From Trichococcus alkaliphilus (GTDB lineage: Bacteria > Bacillota > Bacilli > Lactobacillales > Aerococcaceae), in assembly GCF_003008695.1 (NCBI RefSeq), contig NZ_PXZT01000014.1, forward strand, positions 1 to 64,000: DNA of 64,000 bases, given 5' to 3'. Below the pieces are notes generated by a model. The model saw only the letters and a list, made by a program, of their open reading frames with translations. It was not told the origin of the DNA and ran no database searches. This document shows, piece by piece, positions 7,534-16,020 of the stretch (its first letter is position 1; every line of letters begins with the position of its first letter). Made by a program: the position numbers and the translations under genes.

Positions 7534-8424
7534 CTAATCTTCGCTGACCGCTATTTGTTTCTCTTTGTTGCCAAGAAATTCATTCAGGAAGGCTGCAGCC
7601 AGGATCAGAACGCCTCCCGCCAATTGCACAGGCGACAAGTCTTCTTTCAGGAATACCGCGGAAACCACGATTGCCGTCACCGGATCGACATAGCTGAGCA
7701 CAGCGAATGTCTGGCTCTCAACCGCTTGGGCGCCTGCAAACATCAGCACATAGGCAATCCCTGTGTGGATGATCCCCAAAACCAGCAGACTGACGATGGA
7801 GCCTCCCGTCAATTGTCCCAATCCAAACCCGGAAGTAAGCGCGACATACGGGGTCAATATTCCTGTTGCGATGACGAGCGTCAAAGCCGTCAGGGGGATC
7901 CCGCCAAGGCCTGCGATTTTTTTGTTGGACATGATGGCTACGGCATAGAAAAACGCCGCAGCCAACCCGAATCCGATCCCGACCGGATGATTGTACGTCC
8001 CCGCGTTTGGGCTAACGCCGATGATCAAGAACATCCCCAGCATCGCCAGCAGGACGCAAGCGATTTTCTTCGCGGTCAAGGATTCCTTGAAGACGAACGG
8101 CGCCAACAGCGTCATGAAAATCGGCTGGAAATAATAGCTCAATGTCGCATTCGATACCGTCGTATAACGGAAAGCTTCAAACAGCAGAATCCAGTTCATG
8201 CCGACCGCAAAACCCGAAAGCAACAGAAATTTGGCATTTTTTCTGACCAACGCCAAAGGGATGCTTTCCTTGCGCACCCACAAGGTCGCCCAGAGGAACA
8301 GGCTCCCCAAAGCGCCCCTGAAGAAGGCGACCTGATTGGAAGCCAGATCGATATTCTTAACGAAGATGCTGATTGTCCCGAATATCAGCATCGACATCAT
8401 CACTTTCCCTTTTCCTTTCGACAC
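7534..8424 (-). CDS. EamA/DMT-superfamily transporter
   Basis: A 296-residue membrane protein with about ten hydrophobic helices in two EamA repeats (FKNIDLASNQ...FFRGALGSLF in the first; SYVDPVTAIVVSAVFLKED in the second). Such proteins export metabolites or amino acids, but the substrate cannot be told here. I prefer a GTG start at 8424: it has a GGGAAGG ribosome site at the right distance and gives the family's usual length. The longer frame to 8529 runs through the terminator of the next gene. Apparently monocistronic. Confidence 0.85.
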   Translation of the reverse strand: MSKGKGKVMMSMLIFGTISIFVKNIDLASNQVAFFRGALGSLFLWATLWVRKESIPLALVRKNAKFLLLSGFAVGMNWILLFEAFRYTTVSNATLSYYFQPIFMTLLAPFVFKESLTAKKIACVLLAMLGMFLIIGVSPNAGTYNHPVGIGFGLAAAFFYAVAIMSNKKIAGLGGIPLTALTLVIATGILTPYVALTSGFGLGQLTGGSIVSLLVLGIIHTGIAYVLMFAGAQAVESQTFAVLSYVDPVTAIVVSAVFLKEDLSPVQLAGGVLILAAAFLNEFLGNKEKQIAVSED

Positions 8425-8510
8425 AACCCCACACCTTCCCTTAATTGATGAAAATAGTACACCCATCATATCACAGAGTTTACCTGCCGGGACAGGTCTG
8501 ACGCAAAAAA

Positions 8511-8546
8511 ATACGGAACGCGCAGCCACCCGCGTTCCGTATTTTT
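8511..8546 (-). terminator. Terminator after the C-S lyase/small ORF unit
   Basis: A perfect 12-bp stem (ATACGGAACGCG 8511-8522 with CGCGTTCCGTAT 8531-8542) is flanked by A and T runs. On the minus strand it follows the 42-residue ORF and ends the 10006-8607 transcript. Confidence 0.85.
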
Positions 8547-8606
8547 GAATGAATCATTTGCCCTAAACCATTACTTCATGCGTTCCTCATGCGACTTTGT
8601 CCGAAA

Positions 8607-8735
8607 CTAGTCGATTGCCGCAGTGATGATGGAAGCCTCCCTGATTTCTTCTACTTTTTTTGGTTTCTTTGCCTTTTCAGGTTTCTTTTCAGCGAAATAA
8701 CGGACAACGGATTCCCATCTAATAAAATTTTTCAT
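8607..8735 (-). CDS. Small basic protein (42 aa) downstream of the C-S lyase
   Basis: The minus strand has a perfect AAGGAGGGA ribosome site (8749-8757) nine or so bases before an ATG at 8735, followed by 42 codons and TAG. The product starts MKNFIRWESVVRYFAEKK, has a lysine/proline-rich middle (KKPEKAKKPKKVEEIRE) and a short hydrophobic end. It lies 50 bp after the C-S lyase and before the shared terminator. I do not recognise a family. The strong ribosome site and operon position argue that it is translated; it could also be a regulatory leader-like peptide. Confidence 0.6.
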   Translation of the reverse strand: MKNFIRWESVVRYFAEKKPEKAKKPKKVEEIREASIITAAID

Positions 8736-8785
8736 GGTATTGCTCCCTCCTTCATGATGAAACGCACATCTTACTGGTTTACTGG

Positions 8786-10006
8786 TTACTGTTGCATTCG
8801 GTACAATGCTTGCCCGAGACGATTGAGCGTGTCTTCAATCACTTTGGTCGGCGCCGCCAAGTTGATGCGTTCGTAGCCCTCGCCTCCATCTCCAAAAATA
8901 TAACCTTCATCGGTAAAGAACTGCGCTTCCTCGCGCATGAACCGTTCCAGTTCTTCCGGTTCCAATCCCAACGTATTGAAGTTCACCCATTGCAGATACG
9001 TCCCCTCAACCAAGGGTGCGGTTATCTTGGGGAAATTTGCAGCGAAGAAGTCACGCACCAGATGTTGGTTCCTGTCGATTACCGGAATCAGATGGTCAAG
9101 CCACTGTTCGGCTTCATCGTAGGCGATTCGGCACCCTTCCAACCCTAGTGTCCCGACCATACCGCAGGCGACACTTCCGAGCGCATCGGACATTTTCTTC
9201 CGCAAAGCCTCATTTTGGATGATTAGGTTGGAAGTGCACAGCCCAGCCAAATTGAATGTTTTGGAGGGCGAAGTGCAGGTGATCGTCCTTTCAGCCACTG
9301 CGTGGGAAAGTGTCTGGAAAACCTTATGTTCGTATCCAGGCATGATCAGGTCATGATGGATTTCATCCGCGACGATGATCATGTCATAGCGCAACACGAT
9401 ATCCGCCAAGCGCGCCAGCTCCTCTTCCGTCCAGACCCTTCCGACCGGATTATGCGGGCTGCAGAAAATAATCAGTTTGTTCTCCTTCTTGCGGCAAAGA
9501 TGCTCAAGCCCTTTGAAGTCGATCGTGTAATCGTCCGCGCGATTCAAGAGAGGATTCCTGACGACTTTCCGTCCCGCATTTTCGATGGCTCCAAAGAAAG
9601 GATAATAAACCGGCGTCATGATGATGACACCCTCACCCGGCTGGGTATACGCCCTGACTGCCGCATAAAATGCTGAAACGACACCAGGACTGGTCAAGAT
9701 CCATTCCTTCTCAACCTCAAAATTGTGCCGGCGCCGTTGCCAATCGATGACCGCTTGATAATAGCCTTCCGTAGGTACACTGTAGCCCAATATGTTGTCT
9801 TCCAAATATTCCTGTAAGCCTTTGGTGATTTCGGGCGCAGTCCGGAATTCCATATCCGCTACCGTAAGAGGCACCACGTCATCCGCTACATCCGGCATCC
9901 ATTGATACATCTGTTGCCATTTCACGGAGCCTTTGTTTTTTCTGCTGAGGACCGACTCGAAATCATATATTTTTTTGTTTCCTTCAATCTCCATCCCATA
10001 CACCAT
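8786..10006 (-). CDS. PLP-dependent C-S lyase/aminotransferase, MalY/PatB family
   Basis: A 406-residue fold-type I PLP enzyme. The cofactor lysine is in SPSKTFNLAGL (about residue 244), the PLP-ring Asp in VADEIHHDLI, and the phosphate contact in SPGVVSAFYAAV. MalY/PatB proteins cleave cystathionine or cysteine conjugates to give homocysteine or thiols, pyruvate and ammonia, and some act as aminotransferases. ATG 10006 has a GGGAGAG site. The region just upstream carries an inverted repeat (CTTGTGT/ACACAAG, about 10025-10048) that may be regulatory. The 42-residue ORF follows in the same unit. Confidence 0.88.
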   Translation of the reverse strand: MVYGMEIEGNKKIYDFESVLSRKNKGSVKWQQMYQWMPDVADDVVPLTVADMEFRTAPEITKGLQEYLEDNILGYSVPTEGYYQAVIDWQRRRHNFEVEKEWILTSPGVVSAFYAAVRAYTQPGEGVIIMTPVYYPFFGAIENAGRKVVRNPLLNRADDYTIDFKGLEHLCRKKENKLIIFCSPHNPVGRVWTEEELARLADIVLRYDMIIVADEIHHDLIMPGYEHKVFQTLSHAVAERTITCTSPSKTFNLAGLCTSNLIIQNEALRKKMSDALGSVACGMVGTLGLEGCRIAYDEAEQWLDHLIPVIDRNQHLVRDFFAANFPKITAPLVEGTYLQWVNFNTLGLEPEELERFMREEAQFFTDEGYIFGDGGEGYERINLAAPTKVIEDTLNRLGQALYRMQQ

Positions 10007-10255
10007 ATTATCTCTCCCTTCCCACTTGTGTAAGATTTAGTCACACAAGAGTCGGATCAGCACCTCATTTCAGGATGCAATTCAATTATTAAACTAACTA
10101 TAAGGTGATTTTTGGCCATTGTCTACTTTCCCATAACAAACTAGGTAATAAAACCTCACACGCCATTAAAACTCCTTCTTAAATCCCTATCCAATTACCT
10201 TTCTTCCGCGTCACCATTCCTCACATGGCCTTTCGCTGAAAAAAAACAAAAAAGC

Positions 10256-10284
10256 CCCGGATACGCTATATTTGCGCATCCGGG
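10256..10284 (-). terminator. Terminator of the DUF4153 gene
   Basis: CCCGGATACGC (10256-10266) pairs, with one mismatch, with GCGCATCCGGG (10274-10284). On the minus strand it is followed by a T run. It stands 28 bp beyond the stop of the DUF4153 gene. Confidence 0.8.
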
Positions 10285-10311
10285 ACTTCAGAAGCATTTT
10301 TCCTGGAAAAT

Positions 10312-12120
10312 TTACTTGAATTCAATGAAGAGGTAGAGATCTCCACCTATGAAATCCGGTGTGCGTTCCAAAGAATTGACCAAAATATTCATTCTGATGC
10401 GGTCATTTTCGGTGGTTATCGTCGCATCCTCGACCGTCAGATTCCCTTTATCGAAGCCGGAAGTCGTAGCCTCCTCGAAAATGGCATCGTACACTTCGCG
10501 GGTATTATAAACGATCAATTCCTCTCCTGCCGCATCCTTTACAGTCAAGACATAATACGTGCCATCCAACCTTTTTTCCAATTGGTATTGTTGTCCATCC
10601 GCTTCAAAATCGGTAGTTTCGACGGGGCTCGTTTCGACTTCAGAATAGTAAAGGTACTGATGGACCATAACATCAAAGTTTGCAATTCCAAGGACGGGCT
10701 CGGCATCCCAATTCAGGTAGACGAATTCACCTTCGCCTTGCGGATACTCCGTGTCGGAATAAGTCATGTCAAATCCGTAGGTATCGCTGAAATCACTGTA
10801 GACATTGAAATCGCTCGGTAAGTAGGCTACCTCTTTATTGTAGCCCATGTTGTCGATGTAGGAAGCGACCTTTGTGATGACGATCTTATCGCCGATGGAA
10901 ACATCACTTTTCGGAACGATTGCGTTATTCACCAACATATCATTTTCAATCAGTTTCTGTTCCAAAAAGCCGATTTGGTTGTTCTTGCTGACGGTAAAGG
11001 CATCAACCGGCGGAATGATGGAAATAGCCGAAAGCACAAGTAAGGCGATGGCAATCAAACCATTATGCTTCGGTTTCATGAAACTGAAGATCACACCGGC
11101 GATCGTCGCGAAGATGCCGAACAGGATGACATAATATCGGCCATGCGTGACGCCCATCTCCCGTATTTTCAGGAAGGAGGCGATGGTCTGAAAGACGACT
11201 ATCGGAATCAAGACCTTTGGAAAAATCTTGCGGAAAAGGTCAGCAAATTTATTCTCGAGATTACAGGCGAGGATATAAACGATGATGACGATGATTGCAT
11301 AGGAAACAAGCAGCGGCTCCAGAAGATTGGTTGTCCAGAACTCCCCTCCGATGTTCCTGACGACATAGACCACGAGGATCAACGTATAGATGGCCGTCAA
11401 TGGGATGACGATGTAGGAAATCAGGATTTCCAGGAAACGCGGCACCATAAATTGGCGATCGAGCGTTTCCCCGCGCTTTGCCCATGCCTCATCCGGAATC
11501 ATTTCTTCGCGTTTGCCCGGATAGAGCGGCGTCATCGACAAGAAATAGATCGGCGCGAACAAGGAAAACACTATATTCATCAGATGCGAGAGAATCTTGA
11601 AATCGATATTGAAGAGCAGGTAATCAGTGGCGTAGAAAATGGCGCTGATTCCGCCGATCAGCACTCCAGTGAAGAGCACTGTCGTAAAGAAAGCTTTCAT
11701 AGCCGACAAAAAACTCCGGTGGAAAGGCACCTTCACACTTTTGATCGATGGTATCCAAATAAAAGCAATCATAAGAGCGAACAGCGCCACACCCGTTTTT
11801 ATAGTTATGGCTATATTGTACTGCGTCTGCGGTCCGACCGCGAAGAAATAACCGATCGTGAGCAGCACCGCGCCGCCCATCAGCAGATAGCGTGTATTCA
11901 GTTGCGTATAGAAACGTTCATAAACCATTTGGCCGACGATGCTCAGCATAGCCCCCACCAAAAAAGTCAACAGATAGCGGGCATAATCCTCGCGTGGATT
12001 TTCGATCATGAAGCTGTTCAACACTGCGACTGCGATCAAAAATAGCACGGTCAGTGGATAACGACTGATGGAACGCCCCATTCCTTTGTAGGCCTTCCAA
12101 AACGCGTCTTTGAATTTCAT
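10312..12120 (-). CDS. DUF4153-family polytopic membrane protein
   Basis: A protein of about 602 residues. The N-terminal two thirds hold roughly ten or eleven hydrophobic segments. The C-terminal 200 residues are soluble, with a YQLEKRLDGTYYVLT segment near the end. This fits the DUF4153 architecture of Firmicutes membrane proteins of unknown role. ATG 12120 is chosen because the GAGGAG ribosome site is then eight bases away; a GTG at 12129 overlaps that site. It lies 45 bp after the ABC-2 permease gene, so it may belong to the same transcript. Confidence 0.75.
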   Translation of the reverse strand: MKFKDAFWKAYKGMGRSISRYPLTVLFLIAVAVLNSFMIENPREDYARYLLTFLVGAMLSIVGQMVYERFYTQLNTRYLLMGGAVLLTIGYFFAVGPQTQYNIAITIKTGVALFALMIAFIWIPSIKSVKVPFHRSFLSAMKAFFTTVLFTGVLIGGISAIFYATDYLLFNIDFKILSHLMNIVFSLFAPIYFLSMTPLYPGKREEMIPDEAWAKRGETLDRQFMVPRFLEILISYIVIPLTAIYTLILVVYVVRNIGGEFWTTNLLEPLLVSYAIIVIIVYILACNLENKFADLFRKIFPKVLIPIVVFQTIASFLKIREMGVTHGRYYVILFGIFATIAGVIFSFMKPKHNGLIAIALLVLSAISIIPPVDAFTVSKNNQIGFLEQKLIENDMLVNNAIVPKSDVSIGDKIVITKVASYIDNMGYNKEVAYLPSDFNVYSDFSDTYGFDMTYSDTEYPQGEGEFVYLNWDAEPVLGIANFDVMVHQYLYYSEVETSPVETTDFEADGQQYQLEKRLDGTYYVLTVKDAAGEELIVYNTREVYDAIFEEATTSGFDKGNLTVEDATITTENDRIRMNILVNSLERTPDFIGGDLYLFIEFK

Positions 12121-12165
12121 TTTTGTCACTCCTCACTTACAATATGGTCGATAGGAAAAAGAATT

Positions 12166-12996
12166 TTATTCAACCTTCTCTGCTTTCCTGCTTTTCTTTC
12201 GCTTATGCGTAAAATCGGCCCGCTGGAACGTAACTGTTGCCATGGTGAGGAAGACAATGCCACATCCGAATACGGCAAGGCCACTCATCCATGGCTTGAA
12301 TATGAACCCATTGAAATTCAACGCTAATCCATTTTTTACCATTTCGGCGTCGGTTCCATTGTTTTCCAAAACAATCGCTCGAAAAAACATGGTCGTATAG
12401 GTCATAGGATTCGCATAAGACAGGTATTCCAAAAGCTTCGGAAAAAGGCTCACAGGAACGTATGCACCAGATAAAAAAACCAGCGGAAGAACTACCGCTT
12501 GGCCAACGATTTGGTAGGTTTGCGCATCCCGCACAATCGTCGCAACCCAAAGTCCCAGCGCAGAATAGACCACCCCTACCAAGAACATGGACAGGAAGAC
12601 CAACACGATTGTGTGCGGCCTTTCGAATCCCAAGCCGGTGAACATCCCGATCACAAAAATGCTGAAGCCTTGCATCGTCGCAATCAGGGCACCTGCCAAC
12701 AACTGTCCGAATGCTACTTGGAAGCGATTGATGGGGCTGACCAGTATTTCCTTCATGTACCCTGAACCGATGTCCTCAATCGTAGTCGCCGCGATGTTCA
12801 ATGATGTTTGAAATACGGTGGCGATCGTCACACCGGCAATGACATGATTGACGGAATTTTCTTGCAGCTGACTTTGAAAAAGGGAGGACAATACATAAAT
12901 GAAAGCAAAAGGCGTAAGAAAAGTAACCAGCAAGCGGATCCGGTTGCGCATGAAGTTACGCAGATTGCGCAAGCATAATGTCCAGACGGCTCTCAC
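12166..12996 (-). CDS. ABC-2-type exporter permease
   Basis: A 276-residue integral membrane protein with six predicted helices and the ABC-2 signature region LSGAYVPVSLFPKLLEYLSY (about 192-211). It is the membrane partner of the ATPase encoded immediately upstream: its GTG start overlaps the ATPase stop codon (GTGA, 4 bp), so translation is coupled. DrrB-like permeases export drugs, lipids or peptides, and the substrate is not indicated. The lysine-rich C terminus (HKRKKSRKAEK) faces the cytoplasm. Confidence 0.87.
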   Translation of the reverse strand: MRAVWTLCLRNLRNFMRNRIRLLVTFLTPFAFIYVLSSLFQSQLQENSVNHVIAGVTIATVFQTSLNIAATTIEDIGSGYMKEILVSPINRFQVAFGQLLAGALIATMQGFSIFVIGMFTGLGFERPHTIVLVFLSMFLVGVVYSALGLWVATIVRDAQTYQIVGQAVVLPLVFLSGAYVPVSLFPKLLEYLSYANPMTYTTMFFRAIVLENNGTDAEMVKNGLALNFNGFIFKPWMSGLAVFGCGIVFLTMATVTFQRADFTHKRKKSRKAEKVE

Positions 12997-13922
12997 CCCG
13001 CATCACCGCCTTCACGGATTTTTTTTCCTGTAATTTCAAGAAAAACGTCATTCAGGCTCCCTTTCGTAACCTCCAAATCCAGAACATCCTCCTTCAATGA
13101 ATGGATTGTTTCAATAAATTTTCCCATGTCGTCCACCTCAAGGTGCAAGTATCCCCCTTTCTTTTCATAGCGGAACTCCTGCTGCAATAAATAGATTTCA
13201 GCTTTTGGGGAATCCTTCACCTTCAATACGGCCCGCGTTTTGGTATACCGAGTTTTCAAAGCTTGCGGGGTATCATTGACGATGATTTTTCCGTCGTCCA
13301 TGATAGCGATCCGATCACACACTTCCGCTTCTTCAATATAATGGGTCGTCAAAAAAATCGTTATATTTTTCTCCTTCTGCAGCTTCATGATATATTCCCA
13401 CATGCGATTTCGAGTCTGCGGATCAAGGCCCGTCGTCGGTTCGTCCAAAAAAAGAACTTTCGGATAATGGACAAGCGCGCGTACAATCTCAACCCGACGC
13501 TTCATCCCGCCGGAAAGGGTAGAGACGAGACTATTCCGCCATTCCAACAAATCAACGAGATCCAGCAATATTCCGATTCGTTCCCCTATCTCATTCCTTG
13601 GCACCCCATAAAGGATGCAGTGAGCAACCAGATTTTCTTGCACAGTCATCTGTTGATCCAGTGTAGGTTCCTGAAAAACGATGCCTATCGCTTTGCGGAC
13701 TTTTTTCCGTTGCTTAGAGACATCTTCTCCATCAATCAAAAGCACCCCCGAGGTTTTATCGATCATCGTACACAAGGCATTGATCGTGGTGCTCTTGCCT
13801 GCACCGTTCGGACCCAGAAAAGCAAAGCTGCTGCCTTCTTCCACCTTGAAAGAAACATCCTCTACCGCAAGATAATCCCCATAATATTTCGAAAAGCCCT
13901 TCACCTCGATAATGGCTGCCAT
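12993..13922 (-). CDS. ABC exporter ATP-binding protein, DrrA/CcmA-like
   Basis: A 309-residue ATPase with Walker A GPNGAGKST (about 37-45), Q-loop VFQEPTLDQ, signature LSGGMKRRVEI, Walker B VLFLDEPTTGLD and H-loop TTHYIEEAE. The DrrA-type C-terminal extension (about 220-309) has the expected length. It drives the ABC-2 permease downstream. The ATG at 13922 is preferred to the GTG three bases upstream. The two genes plus possibly the DUF4153 gene form one unit. Confidence 0.9.
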   Translation of the reverse strand: MAAIIEVKGFSKYYGDYLAVEDVSFKVEEGSSFAFLGPNGAGKSTTINALCTMIDKTSGVLLIDGEDVSKQRKKVRKAIGIVFQEPTLDQQMTVQENLVAHCILYGVPRNEIGERIGILLDLVDLLEWRNSLVSTLSGGMKRRVEIVRALVHYPKVLFLDEPTTGLDPQTRNRMWEYIMKLQKEKNITIFLTTHYIEEAEVCDRIAIMDDGKIIVNDTPQALKTRYTKTRAVLKVKDSPKAEIYLLQQEFRYEKKGGYLHLEVDDMGKFIETIHSLKEDVLDLEVTKGSLNDVFLEITGKKIREGGDAG

Positions 13923-14086
13923 CACTCCACCTGCCTTCCCAAAAATAAGGTAAGCGTATCCAACGCTAGGATTGTCGCTGACAAGATAAACCCTCTACAC
14001 CATAATTATGGATATCCATGAGCACCTTTGTCAAATTTTGCGATGCCTTTAAGGCCGTCGCACCAAAAATTCCGCAATCAAAAAAA

Positions 14087-14109
14087 GAGCATAGCTTTCC
14101 ACTATGCTC
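14087..14109 (-). terminator. Terminator of the hydroxyacid dehydrogenase gene
   Basis: GAGCATAG (14087-14094) pairs with CTATGCTC (14102-14109). On the minus strand it is followed by six T residues, seven bases beyond the stop codon at 14117. Confidence 0.85.
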
Positions 14110-14116
14110 CTACTTC

Positions 14117-15100
14117 TTAATCTTTGAAGGGACCCGTCTTCGCATCCTTCATCGCCAATTGGATATAGTCGATGGAAGCATTGAGTTTGGCGGTTTCCCA
14201 CTCGTTCAAAGCAACCCCGAATTGTTTTTCTACGCCGTTACGGCCGATCAGGCAAGGCATGCTCAAAGCCACATCGCCGTCGTGACCGTACTGTCCGCGC
14301 AAAATCGCGCAGACGGGGTGGACGCTCTTTTCATCCAGCAGGACGGCTTGCGCTAAGGTGATGGCGGATTGCGCAACCCCCGCATTCGTCCAGCCCTTGC
14401 CGTTCAGGACGTCATAGGCCGACTTCACAACCGCCGCCCCGATCGCTTCGGGATCCAACGTTTCCACTTCCGGGAAATGGGTTGCGAACTCCTCATAGCA
14501 GATGCCGTTTATGGCCAGTCGGCTCACCACCGGAAAGGCGGTAAATCCGTGCTCGCCCATCATGTAGCCGGTCACGCTCTTAGGATCGACACCGTACTGT
14601 TGCGAAATCACTTTCCGCAGACGGGCAGAGTCCAGCATCGTGCCGGTCCCGAAGATCCGTCCTTCCGGATAATCGAATTCGCTGGCCGCGATATAGGTCA
14701 CCGTGTCCAATGGATTCGTGATCAGAATGATGATGGCCTCTTTTGTATATTTGGTGATTCCCGCCATCACTTCCCGGATGACCGCCGCATTTTTCAAGGT
14801 CAAGGAGGCGCGATCCGGAATGGCATTTGGATTGTTATCATCCTTCAGGACACTCGGCCCGGCAGCGATGATGATGACGTCCGCATCCGCACAATCGGTG
14901 TAATCCCCCGCGTGTACATCGACATTGGACATATAGGTCAATGCTGTCGCATGCGCCTGATCCAAGGCTTCCCCATGGGCAACATCCTTCAGAATATCGA
15001 TCGTCGTGATTTCCGCAAATAACCGCAATTTCATAGCGTCCGCCAACACATAGGAACCTACGTGACCCACACCCACCACAACCAATTTATTTTTGTGCAT
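14117..15100 (-). CDS. L-lactate / L-2-hydroxyisocaproate dehydrogenase family oxidoreductase
   Basis: A 327-residue NAD-dependent L-2-hydroxyacid dehydrogenase. The Rossmann motif is VVGVGHVGSYV at the N terminus, ITNPLDTVTY is the cofactor/substrate loop, the catalytic His is in MGEHGFTAF, and the substrate-binding Arg lies in RLRKVI. The substrate-specificity loop (DDNNPNAIPDRASL) is longer and different from that of classical L-LDH, and the overall pattern fits L-HicDH, which reduces branched-chain 2-oxo acids. Plain L-LDH is the alternative. ATG 15100 has a GAGGGG ribosome site; the longer frame to 15124 has none. Confidence 0.82.
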   Translation of the reverse strand: MHKNKLVVVGVGHVGSYVLADAMKLRLFAEITTIDILKDVAHGEALDQAHATALTYMSNVDVHAGDYTDCADADVIIIAAGPSVLKDDNNPNAIPDRASLTLKNAAVIREVMAGITKYTKEAIIILITNPLDTVTYIAASEFDYPEGRIFGTGTMLDSARLRKVISQQYGVDPKSVTGYMMGEHGFTAFPVVSRLAINGICYEEFATHFPEVETLDPEAIGAAVVKSAYDVLNGKGWTNAGVAQSAITLAQAVLLDEKSVHPVCAILRGQYGHDGDVALSMPCLIGRNGVEKQFGVALNEWETAKLNASIDYIQLAMKDAKTGPFKD

Positions 15101-15258
15101 CTTTTCCCCTCCAGTTCTCATCATACTTTCATCTTAGCACCTTTTCGACGATTTATCACATGTATTTCGTGAAAGAGGGCCAGTCATGGTGTCGGCTTGC
15201 AATAATCCGCAGGTCCGAGTACTATGGAAGCAATATCACACAGAGGAGCATACGTTAA

Positions 15259-15915
15259 ATGGAAAAGTTTGTGGAAGCTTTAAAACAAAAAATTCGCAGC
15301 AAAGAAGGCCTGTCGCCCAAAATGCAAGATATTCTGGATGCTTGCGTGGTGCTATTCTCGACAAAAGGATTTTCCAACACCAGTACAAAGGACATCGCAA
15401 AAGCGGCCAACGTTGCCGAAGGGACCATATACAAGCACTTCGGGACCAAGGAAAATTTGCTTTACGCTACGATTTTCCCGATTCTGCGCGATATCATCTC
15501 AACGGAAGCGCTCGCCCAAGTGCAGCAGTTCCGCGATTCTGCGGAGAATGCGCCATTTGAGCGGTTCGTGGAATTCATCGTGCGCAAGGATGTTATGATG
15601 CCCGAAGAGCATTTCCAATCCGGCAAAATTTTTATCAGCGAAATGATGTACGACAAACAGCGGTACAAAGAATTCATCACCATGATCCCCAAGGATTTGA
15701 TAGAAGGCATTTACGCGATACTTGACGGCTATAAAGAAAAAAATGAAATCATCGATTGGCCGAATCCCGTCATTTGGCAATTCATCATGAGTATCCTGTT
15801 CGGCAATCACCTGACCCATTACGTCCTTTTCACGGATACAAAGCGCGACAAAGAAGCCGAAATCGCTTATCTGACCCAACAGATCGTCAAAGGCCTCAGA
15901 CCCGACAAGCAATAG
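15259..15915 (+). CDS. TetR-family repressor controlling the adjacent ABC transporter
   Basis: A 218-residue TetR protein. The HTH occupies about residues 20-65 (FSTKGFSNTSTKDIAKAANV then EGTIYKHFGTKENLL). The helical ligand-binding domain follows. A GAGGAG site precedes ATG 15259. Its stop codon at 15913-15915 abuts the promoter of the ABC transporter, and a perfect inverted repeat lies just downstream of that promoter, so it very probably represses that transporter and responds to one of its substrates. Confidence 0.9.
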   Translation: MEKFVEALKQKIRSKEGLSPKMQDILDACVVLFSTKGFSNTSTKDIAKAANVAEGTIYKHFGTKENLLYATIFPILRDIISTEALAQVQQFRDSAENAPFERFVEFIVRKDVMMPEEHFQSGKIFISEMMYDKQRYKEFITMIPKDLIEGIYAILDGYKEKNEIIDWPNPVIWQFIMSILFGNHLTHYVLFTDTKRDKEAEIAYLTQQIVKGLRPDKQ

Positions 15916-15917
15916 TA

Positions 15918-15976
15918 TTGACAGTCCGTTCCCGAATCGCTATACTTGACTAATCGAACGGTGAGTAAATACTCAC
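15918..15976 (+). promoter_or_regulatory. Consensus promoter with TetR-type operator
   Basis: TTGACA (15918-15923), a 17-bp spacer and TATACT (15941-15946) form a near-consensus sigma-A promoter. The perfect inverted repeat GTGAGTA-AA-TACTCAC follows at 15961-15976, at about +9 to +24. A repressor bound there would block initiation, fitting control by the TetR protein encoded immediately upstream. Confidence 0.85.
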
Positions 15977-16020
15977 TCATCGTCATTTCTTTCAAAATAA
16001 TAAGGAGGCATCCCATTACT

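Noticed and set aside
7555-8448. 297-codon plus-strand frame
   Set aside because: Complement of the DMT transporter; low-hydrophobicity, Gln/Arg-rich shadow without a start signal.
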